Shown here: piece by piece, positions 26,455 through 39,100 of the stretch
How positions within the stretch are numbered: the first letter of the stretch is position 1
Layout of the letters: every line of letters begins with the position of its first letter
NCBI GenBank assembly: GCA_013396995.1
Contig: VWZP01010904.1
Span: 5,168,072-5,232,071, forward strand
Origin: Dicaeum eximium
Lineage: Eukaryota; Chordata; Aves; Passeriformes; Dicaeidae
Direction: 5' to 3'
Length of the DNA stretch: 64,000 nt
The notes under the pieces: model-generated
The model's database searches: none
What the model was told of the DNA's origin: nothing
Seen by the model: the letters and a program-made list of their open reading frames with translations, nothing else
Program-made: the position numbers and the translations under genes

Positions 26455-26697
26455 CTTTTTGCATTCTGCTAATTTCTTCTGCCATAGGGAGCGCGCGATG
26501 GGAATGCTCTTGCTGTCGGTTACGTAGCAGCAGGCTGTGATGGCGTGGTGCAGCCCAGTCTCGCGGCTCATGGCTCCAAGGACTCGCCCCACGTGGCGAA
26601 GGGCAAGGCTGGCCTCGGTGCGTACGCCGCCGCTAACGAGCTGCATCGTGCAAGGCACCAGAGCAATCTGTCCAGCACAGTAGAGAACATCACCAAC
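26455..26697 (-). CDS. DPH6: DPH6 internal coding exon, RidA-like domain
   Basis: Internal exon of diphthine--ammonia ligase, the ATP-dependent enzyme that performs the last amidation step of diphthamide synthesis on elongation factor 2 in the cytoplasm. On the minus strand a pyrimidine-rich tract ending in TAG is followed by 243 nt (81 codons, phase 0 to phase 0) starting VGDVLYCAGQIALVPCTMQL. The GQIALVP core, the later TEASLALRHVGRVLGAM helix and the ITACCYVTD strand fit a RidA/YjgF fold. They align by eye with the C-terminal domain of yeast Dph6 (GQIGLVP, ALQHFDTL, CYISD). The exon ends LAECKK before a GTAGCT donor, which is weak. It is strikingly CpG-rich (about 18 CpGs) in CpG-poor surroundings. 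The next exon on this strand is 4700-5105, which continues the same frame. The ATP-binding N-terminal domain is not in view. Family assignment is strong; the DPH6 name rests on the two exons together. Confidence 0.85.
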
Positions 26698-29600
26698 CTA
26701 GGAGAGAACCAGATCAAGTACGTAAGTCTCTGGGAATTTACAGGAGACAAGGGAAGCACCTTTTTCCCTTCCAGCTAGTTTCTTTCAATAGTACTGTTCT
26801 CTGCCATCATTTGTTGCAAATAAAGCAAACACGCCAGTCTAAAGATAATGCATGGATGTATGTGTCAGCTCAAAACAATAATATGATGTGGATTGTTACA
26901 GCTGCTGGATCACACCGATGCCCCAACATGGTTAAATATGCTCTTGTTTTCTTTTCTTTTGAGTGATGATGCACATTATCTTTGGTTCAATGCAATTTTT
27001 TAATCTTCTATGTCTTAAGATTTGTTTTATATAAAACCATATAAGAAAGTATCAGTACATATCTGTAACATCTTTAGTGAACTAATTTAAAATCCTGTAA
27101 AAATATATTATCAGAACACCTAAATGACTGTGTATGAACGTGTTGATATTCCACCAGAAGGTAAAAGCAAATTGCAGATTGAAAATAAAATGCTGAAGAA
27201 TGCTACGTGAACAAAGAGATGGGTCACCTTTTGAAAATGGACTTTAATGGGTGGCCAGATTTACTACTGCAATGCAGTTACTTTGGGCTTGTTTTCCAAA
27301 ATCTTCCCAGCAACAATCTGAAGACCTACTTTTTTTAACAGCAGCCAGCAAAGGAAACATTTATTCTTATTATTCAGACATCTCCAAGATTTTTTTATAA
27401 AATCTTAATGTAAATATCAAAACTTTTCATCATCTTATGCTGCACTTCTCTAGAACGTCTGTGCATATCCTAATCAGTGAAAGAGTAAATTTTATTCACT
27501 ATCAAAAGAAAACTAAGTATAGAAGTGGGAAGTAAGGTGGGCGTAAGCAGCTTTGAAGTCAGCACAGGAAGAATTTTGCTAGGAGTAACGACGGAGAAAA
27601 TGGACTGTGCAAGGAATCTTTCGGAAGAATTTTGCAGAACTTACTGTATAAACTGTAAAAATCCCTCAGAATTAAGAATAATTAAAAAAGAAATCTGTGT
27701 CCTAGAAGACATGGCAATCAAACCATGTGACAGACCCATATGCAACTCCAAATCTGTCCTCATAACTGTCTGTGTCTCACAAAAGACTCACACATGTAAC
27801 TATTGGAAGAGTATCTTATACAATTTGGCATACAAGTTCTATGATTAGCAGCTGAAGGGGGGGAGGAGGCAGAGAGGAAACAATATATCAACTGACACAC
27901 ATCAACTATTTAAATGCTTTAAAATACCTGAAATACTGTTTGATAATGCTATATATAATCCTGAATTTGGAAAAAAATATATGGAAGCAATATTTTGGTT
28001 TATAGGAACAAATGGTCTTTCTTTTTTTTTTTACAGCGCTATTTTAAAATATGTGCCACTGAACAAGGGAGTCCAGCCAGCTACCAAGTGGCATACTGAC
28101 AAGATGAGAAACAAATTCAGAAAGATATGATTCAGAGGGGCACAGGTTTGTTTTTAAAGCAAACCATTCATTTTCACCTCTGCAAAGTGAAATTCATGCA
28201 CTAGTCAAAAACTCCAGTGCAGGTAGTTTATACTTCTACAGAAAAAAAATCATCACACTGATGGTATTTCTTCCTTTTTATCCCCTGTTGAGCTGCTGGT
28301 TTTCCATGCATCACCCATGTTAATTATTAGGTAGACAGAAGAGCTGTTCAACCAGTTCACTTCCCCTATTCTTGAACAGATTGTTTGAGACATAATATGA
28401 ATACTAATTAACGATAAAATATCTGTCAGTGTTTTGAAATACAGACCAAGATAGCACTTTCTTAAAGTATCCTGGACAGTTCTGATACAATTAGCCCCAC
28501 TGGTCATAAGCAAGGTCATAAAAAAATCTCAGAAGGATTTGAGCAAAATTGGCACCACTTTTGGCTAAGATTCAGTGGGAATTTTGCAGAGTTTTTAAAA
28601 AAACAATTGAAAAAATCCCTCTGCTCCTAACATACTTGTTTGTATCTTAAGATGCAATTAATAGAAAAACAATGTTCCCAATAAACCACCATGTTACGGA
28701 AGGGTGGATGCAAGGGGAAAAGGATAAAAAAATGGCCACAGATTTGCAGCAACTGTACTTCAGGGGGACATAATTTAGAATAAGGGAAAGAGGAGGGGCA
28801 TCTCTCTTCTCTTTCCCAGTGACTCAGTCATGAAAAGCAAGCATAAATAATCAGCAAGGACAAAGCAGCAAACCAGTACAAACACTGTCTTAGCAGATTT
28901 CAAGACGTTGTCTCTGGAATGTTTGAAGCATTATATAGAAAATTGTTAGCAGAGTAAAAGGCATTTAAAACAAGGAAGTCATCATGCTATCTTGTTCACA
29001 GTACTGAAATCTTACAAGAGGAGCTGTCACAATGTATGGTGTCAGTACTTGTGTTGTGAAAGTGTTCTGCAAAACCCTGCTAGAACCTTGCAACAGTTTA
29101 TCTTTTTGGAGCACATACTAGGATAACAGAAGATCTTTCAGGGTGTAGATTCACAATGTATCCAGCCTGGCGGACTTGCATTACACAGGAAACTCAGCAT
29201 AGAAACAAAACTACGCTATGAAGGATCTGTATTGATCCTTAGTGGATCCATATGTATGAAGTGGATGTCTCACTGATAATTCAATTTTCACTGCAGACCA
29301 TATACATATTTCCAGTGCTAAAATTTAAATAAAGACTTGAACCAAAGACAATCCTGAAAACTCAAGCTTCATACTGCTGAGATGCTCACTTGTACAAGTT
29401 TATTTCCAATATTGTTTCACAGCAGTAAGCAGGTTATAAGTGGGGTCTCGTGTGATTCCACATTTCTTCCCTTTTTATTTTCTTTTGTATCACTGCAAGT
29501 TAAATTAAAGGTGAGTCCTTATAAGTTAACACAATAGTTCAGCAGCTGTTTTGTTCAGCCAGCACAACTGTAAATAATCAGGGGAGTTCAGAGGACAATC

Positions 29601-29920
29601 AGGACCTCAGAGGATGCAATGCATACTCACAGATAGAAAGCTAAGAGATTATTTGAGAATTACTACTTTTCACAGTGTAGCTGTCTTGGACTGATAAGTA
29701 TAATTTAGACCTAAGGCATGGCTTATACCAATGGAAAGCTATACAGTAGCTTTTTTTTTCCCAAGGTGCTTTCACTTATTAGGAAAACAGACGGAAAGCA
29801 TCTGTGGTATCATGGAGAGGAACAGTCAGGAGAACTGACTTGGTGCCACTTGGAACTGTTCTATACCAATAAATAGCTTTTAACAATATTCTAAGTTACC
29901 AAAAGGACACAACGTATCTC

Positions 29921-29921
<1 letters not shown>

Positions 29922-29966
<45 letters not shown>

Positions 29967-30024
29967 ATATACACACACATATATATGTATCTATATACAC
30001 ACATATCTATATGTATCTATGTAT
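29922..30024. repeat. Compound (TA)/(TATG)/(TATC)/(CA) microsatellite
   Basis: About 100 bases: pure TA, then TATG, TATC and ACAC units with a partly repeated block TATCTATATACACACA. Confidence 0.95.
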
Positions 30025-30399
30025 CAGGAAAAGAAGAAATGAGAAAACCAGACTTAGTTGACTGAGGTCTAACTTAAGCTGCTAATTAGAAAGGAAAAGC
30101 TGCAATTATTGTTGCCTAGAAAGAAACAGAAGTGATAGAATACCCATAAATATGTACTGAGTTGTTTTTTTATTAGGCCAAGAACAACTATGGAACATTT
30201 ACGAAACTGTTCCTGCTGGTATTATTAAAACTTGCTAGTGATTAACTGACAATATAAAACTTGCTGGAAACTTCTAACAGAGGGATGCAAACATTCACCC
30301 ACAGACACTCTGGCAAATGCTAATAGTTGCACCACAAATGCACATTTCTTGGAAGGAAGGAAGGAGTCAATATGCAATCAGCCAAATCTTTGTTATGAA

Positions 30400-30830
30400 T
30401 GCAGCTTGGTGTCTGAGCGACTGCTGCCCTTTAACAGGTCAGGGTGCACAAAAGGTTCAGTGACCCCCTGACCTAACAGTGACACAAGCACCATTAGGCT
30501 CAGTCAATGTAAATAAGCAGAACTGACAACACACTAATAGGCTGCCTCTGGTCAGCCACGGGTACCTCTGACCTTAATGAAGACCTAAATCAATTAATAC
30601 TCCAGGCAATAAAGACCTCTGGCTGATTAAGTTAGATAGAAATAATCTTTTCTAACGGGATTAAAGCTGCAAGGTGGTGAACTTTTTATTGAATATATGA
30701 TAATCCTTTCTTCCTAGGGCCCTCTTGTTTTAGATAATGACGGCAAAATTGCTTTTTGCAACGTGACATCTTTTATTCAACTGACTAGTATGAATAAACT
30801 TTTTAAAGGCATCATTTAGACAGCAGTAAT
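30400..30830. promoter_or_regulatory. Probable conserved element with nuclear-receptor half-sites
   Basis: Dense, non-repetitive block. It contains AGGTCA at 30436, an imperfect inverted repeat GGTTCAGTGACCC (30454-30466), a DR2 direct repeat TGACCCCCTGACCT (30461-30474, minus-strand reading) and a further TGACCT at 30569. Homeodomain-like TAAT/ATTA and TGATTAA sites follow. No open frame of note. A regulatory role is inferred from motif clustering. Confidence 0.45.
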
Positions 30831-31060
30831 TGAAAAGCTTGAAGTTTACACTATGAAAATAAATTGTGACTAACATGATTCTAATACACCCAGCTATCAA
30901 TAGAATTCATGTTTTTTCTTGAACTGTTACAAATTTATAGTCTAAAACTTCCAGGAATGAGTTCAAAACACATAGTTGAGTTTGATACAGGCTTTCTTCT
31001 GAGCAAAAAATGTGCATCAGTCACTTTATCAGTAGCTAAAGGATGAAGGATATATTCCTA

Positions 31061-31109
31061 AATAATAATAATAATCATCATCATCATCAATAACAAACAA
31101 TAATAATAG
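31061..31109. repeat. (AAT)n(ATC)n trinucleotide repeat
   Basis: AATAATAATAATAATCATCATCATC-type run followed by imperfect AAT units. Confidence 0.95.
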
Positions 31110-33459
31110 TTTTATTATTACCTTTGACTAAAAATTTTTAAATTTCTAAGACTCCACATATAGATTAGTCAAATTAGTTTGCACATCATACTCAAAACTT
31201 CAGAACCTCCCTCTGGATAAATGTTTTTTTTCCTAGTTAGGTAAAAAAACCCCCAAAAAATAATAATTAATCAATAGCATATTATGGCTATTTTGTTGAG
31301 CTAGCTGTAATATTCCCACAGTTTTAAAGGTTTTATAATTCATTTTTCAGATGCTGTGAGTCCATTTTGTTAGTTCTCATTTTGGGATGGATGTTTCAAT
31401 ATGTATCTGATCACCTGAGCTACAAGACTACAAAACACTCATCATTTTGTATTGCTCTTCACTATTAAAATTGATTTTTCCAATGTGTGTTTTACATTTT
31501 TCTCTTTGAGTTTATATATTTAGGGGTTGAAAATTAATAGAACTTTTTTTTTTCAAGAAGTGACAAAGTACTGCAATTTCATGAATGCTAACCTAGGGTG
31601 TATTTTTTTTTCTCTGCAGTTTAGGAAAATTAAGATACATCATCCCACAAAGCCATATTTGACATTGAACACAGTGTCATAACGCTATCAACACACCTAA
31701 AACTTTTGTGTATTTCCTAATTTAAATTATACCAAGGAGAAGTATCATGTCACACAATATACAAACACTGAGCAGCACAAAATCTGGCAGTTCTTTAAAC
31801 TCAACAGTGCATCTGAAGAAGCCACAATACTGTTATGAATACTAAACCAACCAATAATGAATATCTCCTAATCATACTCTATACTTCTCAATTGTAAACA
31901 CATCTGCAATCCTCTAAAAATCAAATACCTCAAAATTAGCCTTTTGCCAGTGCTGGGTTTACAGCAGGCAGTCTCATCTAATACATTCCTGAAGGTCTGC
32001 ACTACCTTGAAGATTGACAAAATGCTAAATGTACAGACTTGAGAGGGACGATCAGGTCAGAAACTTAAGAGAAGGTAAGAGCAAAGTATTAGCTTGAAAC
32101 AAATATTTTAAAAACTGTTCTATGACAGAAAATTATAATAGTTAGCATACACATTTTTGGCAATGTGTTGGTTATTTTTAAATCTTGATCAATGTCAAAT
32201 CAATTTTGTTCTGCTCTACAACTGACAGAAATAAACCCCCCACATTTCTGATTTACAGAAGACAAAGATTCAAAAACTGAAATTTTCACAAAGAAAACCC
32301 ACCTCAAAAACTGTCATTTGTATTCCAAGGGAGAATTAGACATAATTCAAAAGTAAATGCAGTTTTCAAAGTCAGAACCTGTAAGTTATAAACATCTAGA
32401 AAGATTCCAATAAAGTGGGTGAGAAAGGCTTGCCATCTAATACATCCATGTGGGCATGACAGACAACTAGTCTGAAATGTTTGCAATTCTTGTTTTAGTC
32501 AACTTGGAATCTCCAATAGAGAGGGAGAAGAAATGAACAAAATTGAGGTAAAAATATTCTTTACTTAATTCACATATTTTGGCCCATGTGCTGTACTAGT
32601 GCCCAGGGTACATATTGTTCCTTCATGGAAAATTACAGTGGACAGCTCAAAGACTTAATTGCCATAGAGGATAAACTGTTCTCCATATTCTACAGGGTGT
32701 TTTTTCCTAAATATAAAAAGAGCAGTCTCCCTATTTTAAAACGAGCAAGCTAACAAGAGTAATAATCTTTGATGCATTTCTTCCTTGGGACAGTGGAATT
32801 CTAGTCTTCATGACTACTAATCTGCCACCTTTTACAAAGCCTACCATTCCTCTCAAGCTTTTGAAAAAAATCACAAGTTCTCACACAAGCACATTAGCAA
32901 ATCTGCCAACTGTGAAAGATTACAGAACACTTAGCTTTATGAACATACCTTATCTAAAAGATGGAGTAAAACCTCCAAACTGATTAACACTTCCTCATTT
33001 ATTATTCATGTCACTTTAAATAAAGATGCCAAACAAAACAACTTTTTAAAAAATGTACTCATCTGAGTCTATTCCTAACAATTGGGGTTGGGATTGGGAA
33101 TGAGCCACTTAAATTGGTATTTAGTAAAAAACTAAAGGCCTTGTCAGGGTCCAGACAAACAAGGTAGAAAAGACTAGCATCCAACAGTGTAAAGTGAGAG
33201 AAATGACTGTGTGGACATGAACTCTTGAGCAATGGATACCACATTTTTAGAAAATGCATACTATACATATTATGTATATGCAGGTGATTGTGTTTTTAGT
33301 GACTTCTATATGCAGACATAAGGGAGGATAATGTCTGTAATTCATATGGATTCTTAAAATATCTGATAAGGCATATCTGGAAATTATTTTTTACCTCTCC
33401 TAGATATAAATGCTGTTAACTAGCTGATAGTCTGTAATGAGAGTAATGAAAATGCCAAT

Positions 33460-33595
33460 GTAACTGAAGTGGGGTGCCATAGGGATTGGTATTAGGCTTG
33501 ATTTTGTTTAACATCTTCATTAAGTCAGTGAAAGAAGGGATTAACAGCATGATAATGAAACCCACAGAGGATACTAAATTGGAATGTGCACCAGT
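33460..33595 (+). mobile_element. Degraded CR1 reverse-transcriptase fragment
   Basis: GTGGGGTGCCATAGGGATTG followed by ATTTTGTTTAACATCTTCAT and GAGGATACTAAATTGG follows the CR1 reverse-transcriptase core (GVPxGSVLGPILFNIFIxxL ... DDTKLGG), with an internal stop and a small deletion. The extent on either side is uncertain. Confidence 0.65.
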
Positions 33596-35178
33596 GGAAA
33601 CAATAAAAATGGACACAGGTTTGAAATAAAGGCAGCAAATAAGAAAATGAGACAGCTTAGGAAAAATGAAAATTCATGCCAGAACATATGGCAAAAATAT
33701 TTTGAAACACAGACATTCAGAATAAGGGAGAAAACTTGACTGAAGAACTGCTGAACAGTTTATATTAAAACATAACTGCTCTTTACTAGAAGCTCATTCA
33801 GTATAGGACAAAAGCAGTTGCAGTCTCTGTTCCCATGACACCAGTCCAATCAAAGACTAAAATTTGTTAAAATTCCCCAAACTGGTACCATAACCTTTAC
33901 GAAAAGTATGATATGATTTACATATTTCAAAGGGAAGTCTGTAAAAGTTCAGGTGATATCAAAGCTTCAGATGATTCTTTGGAGCCAAATCTTTTTTTAA
34001 GATTTCTTCATTAACACTGTCTTTCAGTTTCCAGCTCAGCATAGCAGCATTCACATTATGATAAGCATCTTAATCTGCCAGGGTAAAGATGTAAAAATTA
34101 ATCCCCCTCTGTTTTTACCCTCCGCTAAACAGAAAATGTCTACAACTCACGTGAGGTTACCTAAGCATTTATTTGGGGTTCCCACACAGTTCATTTGTGG
34201 TTTTACTATTTAATCCTAAATTTATTTTCGTAACAAAAGATTTATAAAATATCACCAGAGAAAGATATAGCTGGCATATTCACAAGACAATCCTCCATTT
34301 CTACATTTTTCTCTATTCTTCTCTATAGTTTCTCTACAGTTCTAGGGAACTGGATAGCACATAAGGGAGAGAGGTTATGGGGTAACTGTATCCATACACA
34401 TAATATCTAAAGGAAGATAAAGACAAAAGATTAAGTGATGTGATTTCCTTAGCTACCTGTAAATGTTTCTATTACAGACTTTGTCTCTTCTACTTTTATC
34501 CTTAAACATACAATATACTTAGAAAGGGATCTCATGATCTCCTTCCCACATTAACTGAAGCTTCTACTGACAATTTCCACTTACAGTAAACTAAATCACC
34601 AGTTCAACTGTCACTGCAGTGATAAAGCAGCCCAAGAAAGCACAGTAGAAATGTCAAGATTTAAGTTTCTATTAACAATAAGGGTGCTACTGTGTAAGGC
34701 TGCACCACTCTTGTGGAATTCAGCATCCAAGGAGAATCAAGACAGCAGTCATAAAATCCCATAAAGAGTGAGTTGTTTTTTTCCTTTTCTACCTGTCTAC
34801 AATCCTTATTCATGCCAACTGTCAAATAGTTTAATGTGATTATAAACAGAAGACGGACAGATAGGCAGAGAAAATACTCTGTACTGAAAAGTGAAAGCTG
34901 TTCATCACACGACAGTAATTCACAGTGTATGAAACACATTAACACCGTGACATTCTATTCTTACAGAGAAGATTTTGTTCCCAGCCTTCACTTGGCTTAA
35001 TATTCTTATTTGAAATGCACTGTTCATGATTGTCACTGGCTACTTTAGGAGGGTTTGTGATAACTGGAGATGAGAAAGAAGCACTTGCATAAAACCAAGA
35101 ACCAGATTACTGAAAACAAGTTAACTGTAATTACAGTAAGCTAAAAGTTCTTATTCTAGACATAGAGTGTGGTTTTGG

Positions 35179-35193
35179 TTTTTTTTTTTTTTT
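35179..35193. repeat. Poly-T tract
   Basis: Fifteen T residues. Confidence 0.95.
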
Positions 35194-36809
35194 GCTTTTA
35201 CCCATCCTCTATGTATACCTACTCTCACATTAATTTTACTTACATCTATGACTACCTAAGCAATAACCAACACTAAAACAGCTTAATGTATGACAAAGAT
35301 TATTTAGTGCAGAAGTCCAATTTATAATATGTATAACCACCCTTTCCCAGTGGAAATGAAAGGAGACCTGTTCGTGCAGCTAGATGTACCTATACAATAT
35401 ACACAACAATACTACATATAAAATATAACCTACATGACATACAGTATTAATCACAATCCTCTGCTTGTTTATTCATATTTCAGTGATAATACTTCCTTAA
35501 ATAGTAAATATCTTTCTCTAGGGATACATCTTTCAATGCAAATTTGCAAGTCAAGTTTGCAAGATTATACTTACAGAAACTGAAATTTTCAACAAAGTTC
35601 TACATATATACTTAATATTCTTGACAAAAAAAAAGTCATATTACCTTTTCTGCATCATCAATTAAACCAAACTTGACAAAGAAATGGGTTTGGTTGTTAG
35701 GGACTCCATGGTATCAACTGCAAAATCCTGCTAAATCCAGCAGTACAGCAGGAGTCCATCGCTAAAATTCTGTGTTCTGAGCCGTAAGATAAGACCTGTT
35801 CTATAAATTTGAGGAATTTTTAATTCCACAGTGATGATGTATTATACACTCTCATGTAATCTGAATAATAGTATTTATAAAGTGCAATCGAAGAAACAAA
35901 ATGCATGAGGAAAGTAATGCCTTTGTTACATGCATGCTATTAACTATTTTAAAATCTAAAAATTCCTAACAGAACAAAATAAAATTAATGGAAATTAGTG
36001 AAACACAACAAAATTTCAGAAATACACTAAATACGATCATCCACACACATTTTCACATCTTTTATTTGTGATATGCTTAAATACTGACCTTTTATCAGAA
36101 TTGCAGTGTGGACAACATCCTTATATAAAGTAACATTAAATTCCTAACTATGCAATGAGGCAGAGTTTACCATGGAGCTTTCAGTGGGCAGATAGTCAGA
36201 TTGGCAGCACCTAACGGAAAGAACTTACCTGTTGATAAAGCGGTAACTTGCATTTAAAAATTAAATTTCTGTAACACATTTTATTTCAATTTTGTTTCAT
36301 AATTAGACTATAACTGTATTGTAATTATATTCTGTACAGTAATAGATATTCAACTAGTTATGGAGTTACTATCTTGCATTATACATTTTCCAATTTTTTT
36401 GGGGGGGAGTAGTTTTTGGTTTTGTGTACATTCAACTTGTTCCTTTTAGTACTCATTTTAATTTTTTAAGTGGTTTTCTAAAGTGGGTTTAAAAAGATAA
36501 AAATTGAGAACTGGAAATTGCACTACACTGACAGTATATCAGTAAGTATAAAGTTACTAATAAAATACATATCTCATGTTGTGCCATTCAAGCTGCAACC
36601 ATGTTTCTATCCATCTTATATCACTAAGTCATGGCAAAAACCAGTGCCTGCAAATTTACTCTGTGCTTAGCCCTTTTGTTTGCATTATTAATAAAAGTAG
36701 TTACAATTGCAGAGTCAAGCCCTCAGATATAGAAAAACAGGTAGAAAGCAAAGTGTTGAAACTAAAAGGGGCTAAATAAGAGGAAGGGAGGGGCAGACTG
36801 CAGCAAAGA

Positions 36810-36900
36810 ATAATCCAGCAATTAGGTTAATCAGCTGCAATATTGCCAAGACCCAGGTTCAAATCCCTTCTTTAGTATTTTCCTTTTGCCTGATAATGAC
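36810..36900 (+). repeat. Possible tRNA-derived SINE remnant (MIR/CORE-SINE-like)
   Basis: AAGACCCAGGTTCAAATCCC contains a near-consensus RNA polymerase III B box (GGTTCAAATCC, 36857-36867) in the setting seen in MIR-type SINEs. The A-box region upstream (ATTAGGTTAATCAGCTGC) is poor. No cloverleaf is visible, so it is not a functional tRNA. Confidence 0.4.
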
Positions 36901-38929
36901 AGTGCTGTTGTGACAATGGGCACACCAGGAAGCACATTTCTTAATATCTTCTACTGGAACTGTTCTGATTTGTTTAAATAAATTCATGATCTCGGATAAT
37001 ATAGGATGGCATGATCCTGCTCTATGATGAGAAGTATTAGTTACGATGTGCAAAAGCTTTATAATGAACATTAAATCCAAACTGGTACATGACTGATTAG
37101 GATTTCTATCTCAGTAGACTAACATTATCCAAAAAGGAAATGACAAGCATTCCAAACTGCTATGAGATGGTCATTGTTTACCTTATAGTTTTTTAAATTA
37201 TAAACATTTAATACTATGAAAGACACTTAAGACAAGCCTTACACTACAGAACATTCAGGCAGATAATTCTGTAGGAACAGAGTTTTTGTGGAATATTTAG
37301 GCTACTTCAAAAGATGCAAGATGACAAAATAAAAACCATGTTGGGGAGGGAGTTTTTACCACATTTTTGAAAATAAAATGAAAATTAGGCTTACACAAGC
37401 CTAATGTGAACATGAGATGGGAGCAAGAAGTTCTCTTGGATGTATAATGGTTAAAACTTAAGGACAGAAATGATGAATGAGAAACAATATTTATGACATT
37501 ATTATCAGAAAAGCTTTCAATTTTAATTTGAATTTTACAAATAACCAATAGAGTATCTCTTCAAAAACAGAGGTTGTATCAAAGTCTACAAATTATGCTG
37601 AGAACAGTTTAAATATCTAATATTGTGTTTTGAGCTAAGGGAAATTATAGGCATGTTACTGAAAATATAACCTTGTATGAAAATAAAAACATTGTCTAAT
37701 ATTTTATTTGTTCAGCCCAACAAAATGAGCTTCTAATTATCAGCTAAACGGTGCAAATTATTTGAAAAGTATGCAAAAATGCCAAAATTTTCAGTGATGA
37801 AATCTGTGTCATATAAATTTTACATTCTATTTATATGACATAAAGATTGAAGTTGCCTGACTTGACCATTCACCTACCAGTTTTAAGTTATATTTTAGGA
37901 TTTTGTGGAAAGACTGGGTTTTGTTGTTAAAAAAAGTTTGGCCTAAGTTCCATCAGCACATATTATTTGTTACCAAGTCCAGTGAGGCATAGTTAACACA
38001 CAGCATCTTCCAGTGTGTGAGTCCAGAGTTCATGTTTGGCAATGTAACTGCTCACAGCACTTGACTCCAACTCAGAGTTCTGACATTCAGAGCTCAATGA
38101 GTTAACTCATATAGCTCACCAACAAAAAACAATTACATGTTTTTGCAGAAAAACTATCACATGGTGATAGTGAATAATTAAATGTTCAAACCAAAGAGAA
38201 ATGAACTGTTTCTGTGATGTATGTTTTGAACTTCTAATAGCTAGTCTGATTCTTCAGAAAAATAGCTGTGCTACAATCAGGAAGGGCACTAATCGAGAAT
38301 GGAGAAGGGTATAAAATAATAATGCTCGTAATATGAAGAAGAAAGGTTGAGAAAAAGAGTTATTCCAATTGCTTTTTTAATGTTTTGATTTGAATGCTAA
38401 CTAAATGTCATGGATGTTTATGTAAAGGAATGTTTTTCATTGTATACCCTGGTCTTGTAAGGTGACGTAATGCTTTGATTTTATGCAAACTTCAGTAAAA
38501 GCAGAAATTGCACCTTGCAGGATTAGGCTCTGTATGCAGAACAAGATAATAGTGAAATTCAAACAAAATATGCAGTTTAAAGCATCATTAGAGAACAATA
38601 AATCAGCTCAACACCTTCCCAACACAGGGTATTGAGAGTTAACCAGTGTACCCAATTTTAATTTTTTTTTAAAGGAGGAACAAATCTGCTATAGGGAGCT
38701 GCTTTGATAGACCTTTGAAGGTCTTCAAAACTCTTGCTAATATGTTATTCTCTCAAAAATATTCCCATAATTCTGCTGTCTCCCATAATTCCTTGCCTCG
38801 AGATTCATCTGTCAACTTTGATGCATCTTTTAAAGTACCCCTCCAAGCCTAAAAACCATGACTACAGACCACAGAAGAGAACTCTTTGCTTTGAAACTAT
38901 CTGATCAATCAGAAGATCATTTACCTGCA

Positions 38930-39100
38930 AGCATTATTTGGTGAAGCTAAAGCGGCACATCAACCAGCAGCATCTGAAGGCTGAGGCAGCAAAACGTCAA
39001 CAACAAATTGTCATTGGCATTCCATTTATGAACCTTCAAACAGCATCAGATCTTTTCCATGGGAAACCAGATCAGGTCAGACTGGAGCTGAATATTTCTT
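38930..39100. promoter_or_regulatory. Weak candidate conserved element
   Basis: AAGCGGCACATCAACCAGCA through AGATCAGGTCAGACTGGAGC is balanced in composition with two CpGs, and stands out from AT-rich flanks. Evidence is only textural. Confidence 0.2.

Noticed and set aside
27525..27848. 107-codon plus-strand frame with many cysteines
   Set aside because: No recognisable domain, no splice or promoter context, and cysteine spacing shows no repeat pattern. Probably chance, though it keeps a few CpGs.
36190..36270. Strong donor-like CAG|GTAAGTTC on the minus strand, preceded by KCKLPLYQQ
   Set aside because: The upstream frame hits a stop quickly, no good acceptor precedes it, and the resemblance to a DPH6 N-terminal LPLYRR segment is too short.
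36857..36867. Functional tRNA gene
   Set aside because: B-box motif only; no matching A box spacing and no cloverleaf stems.
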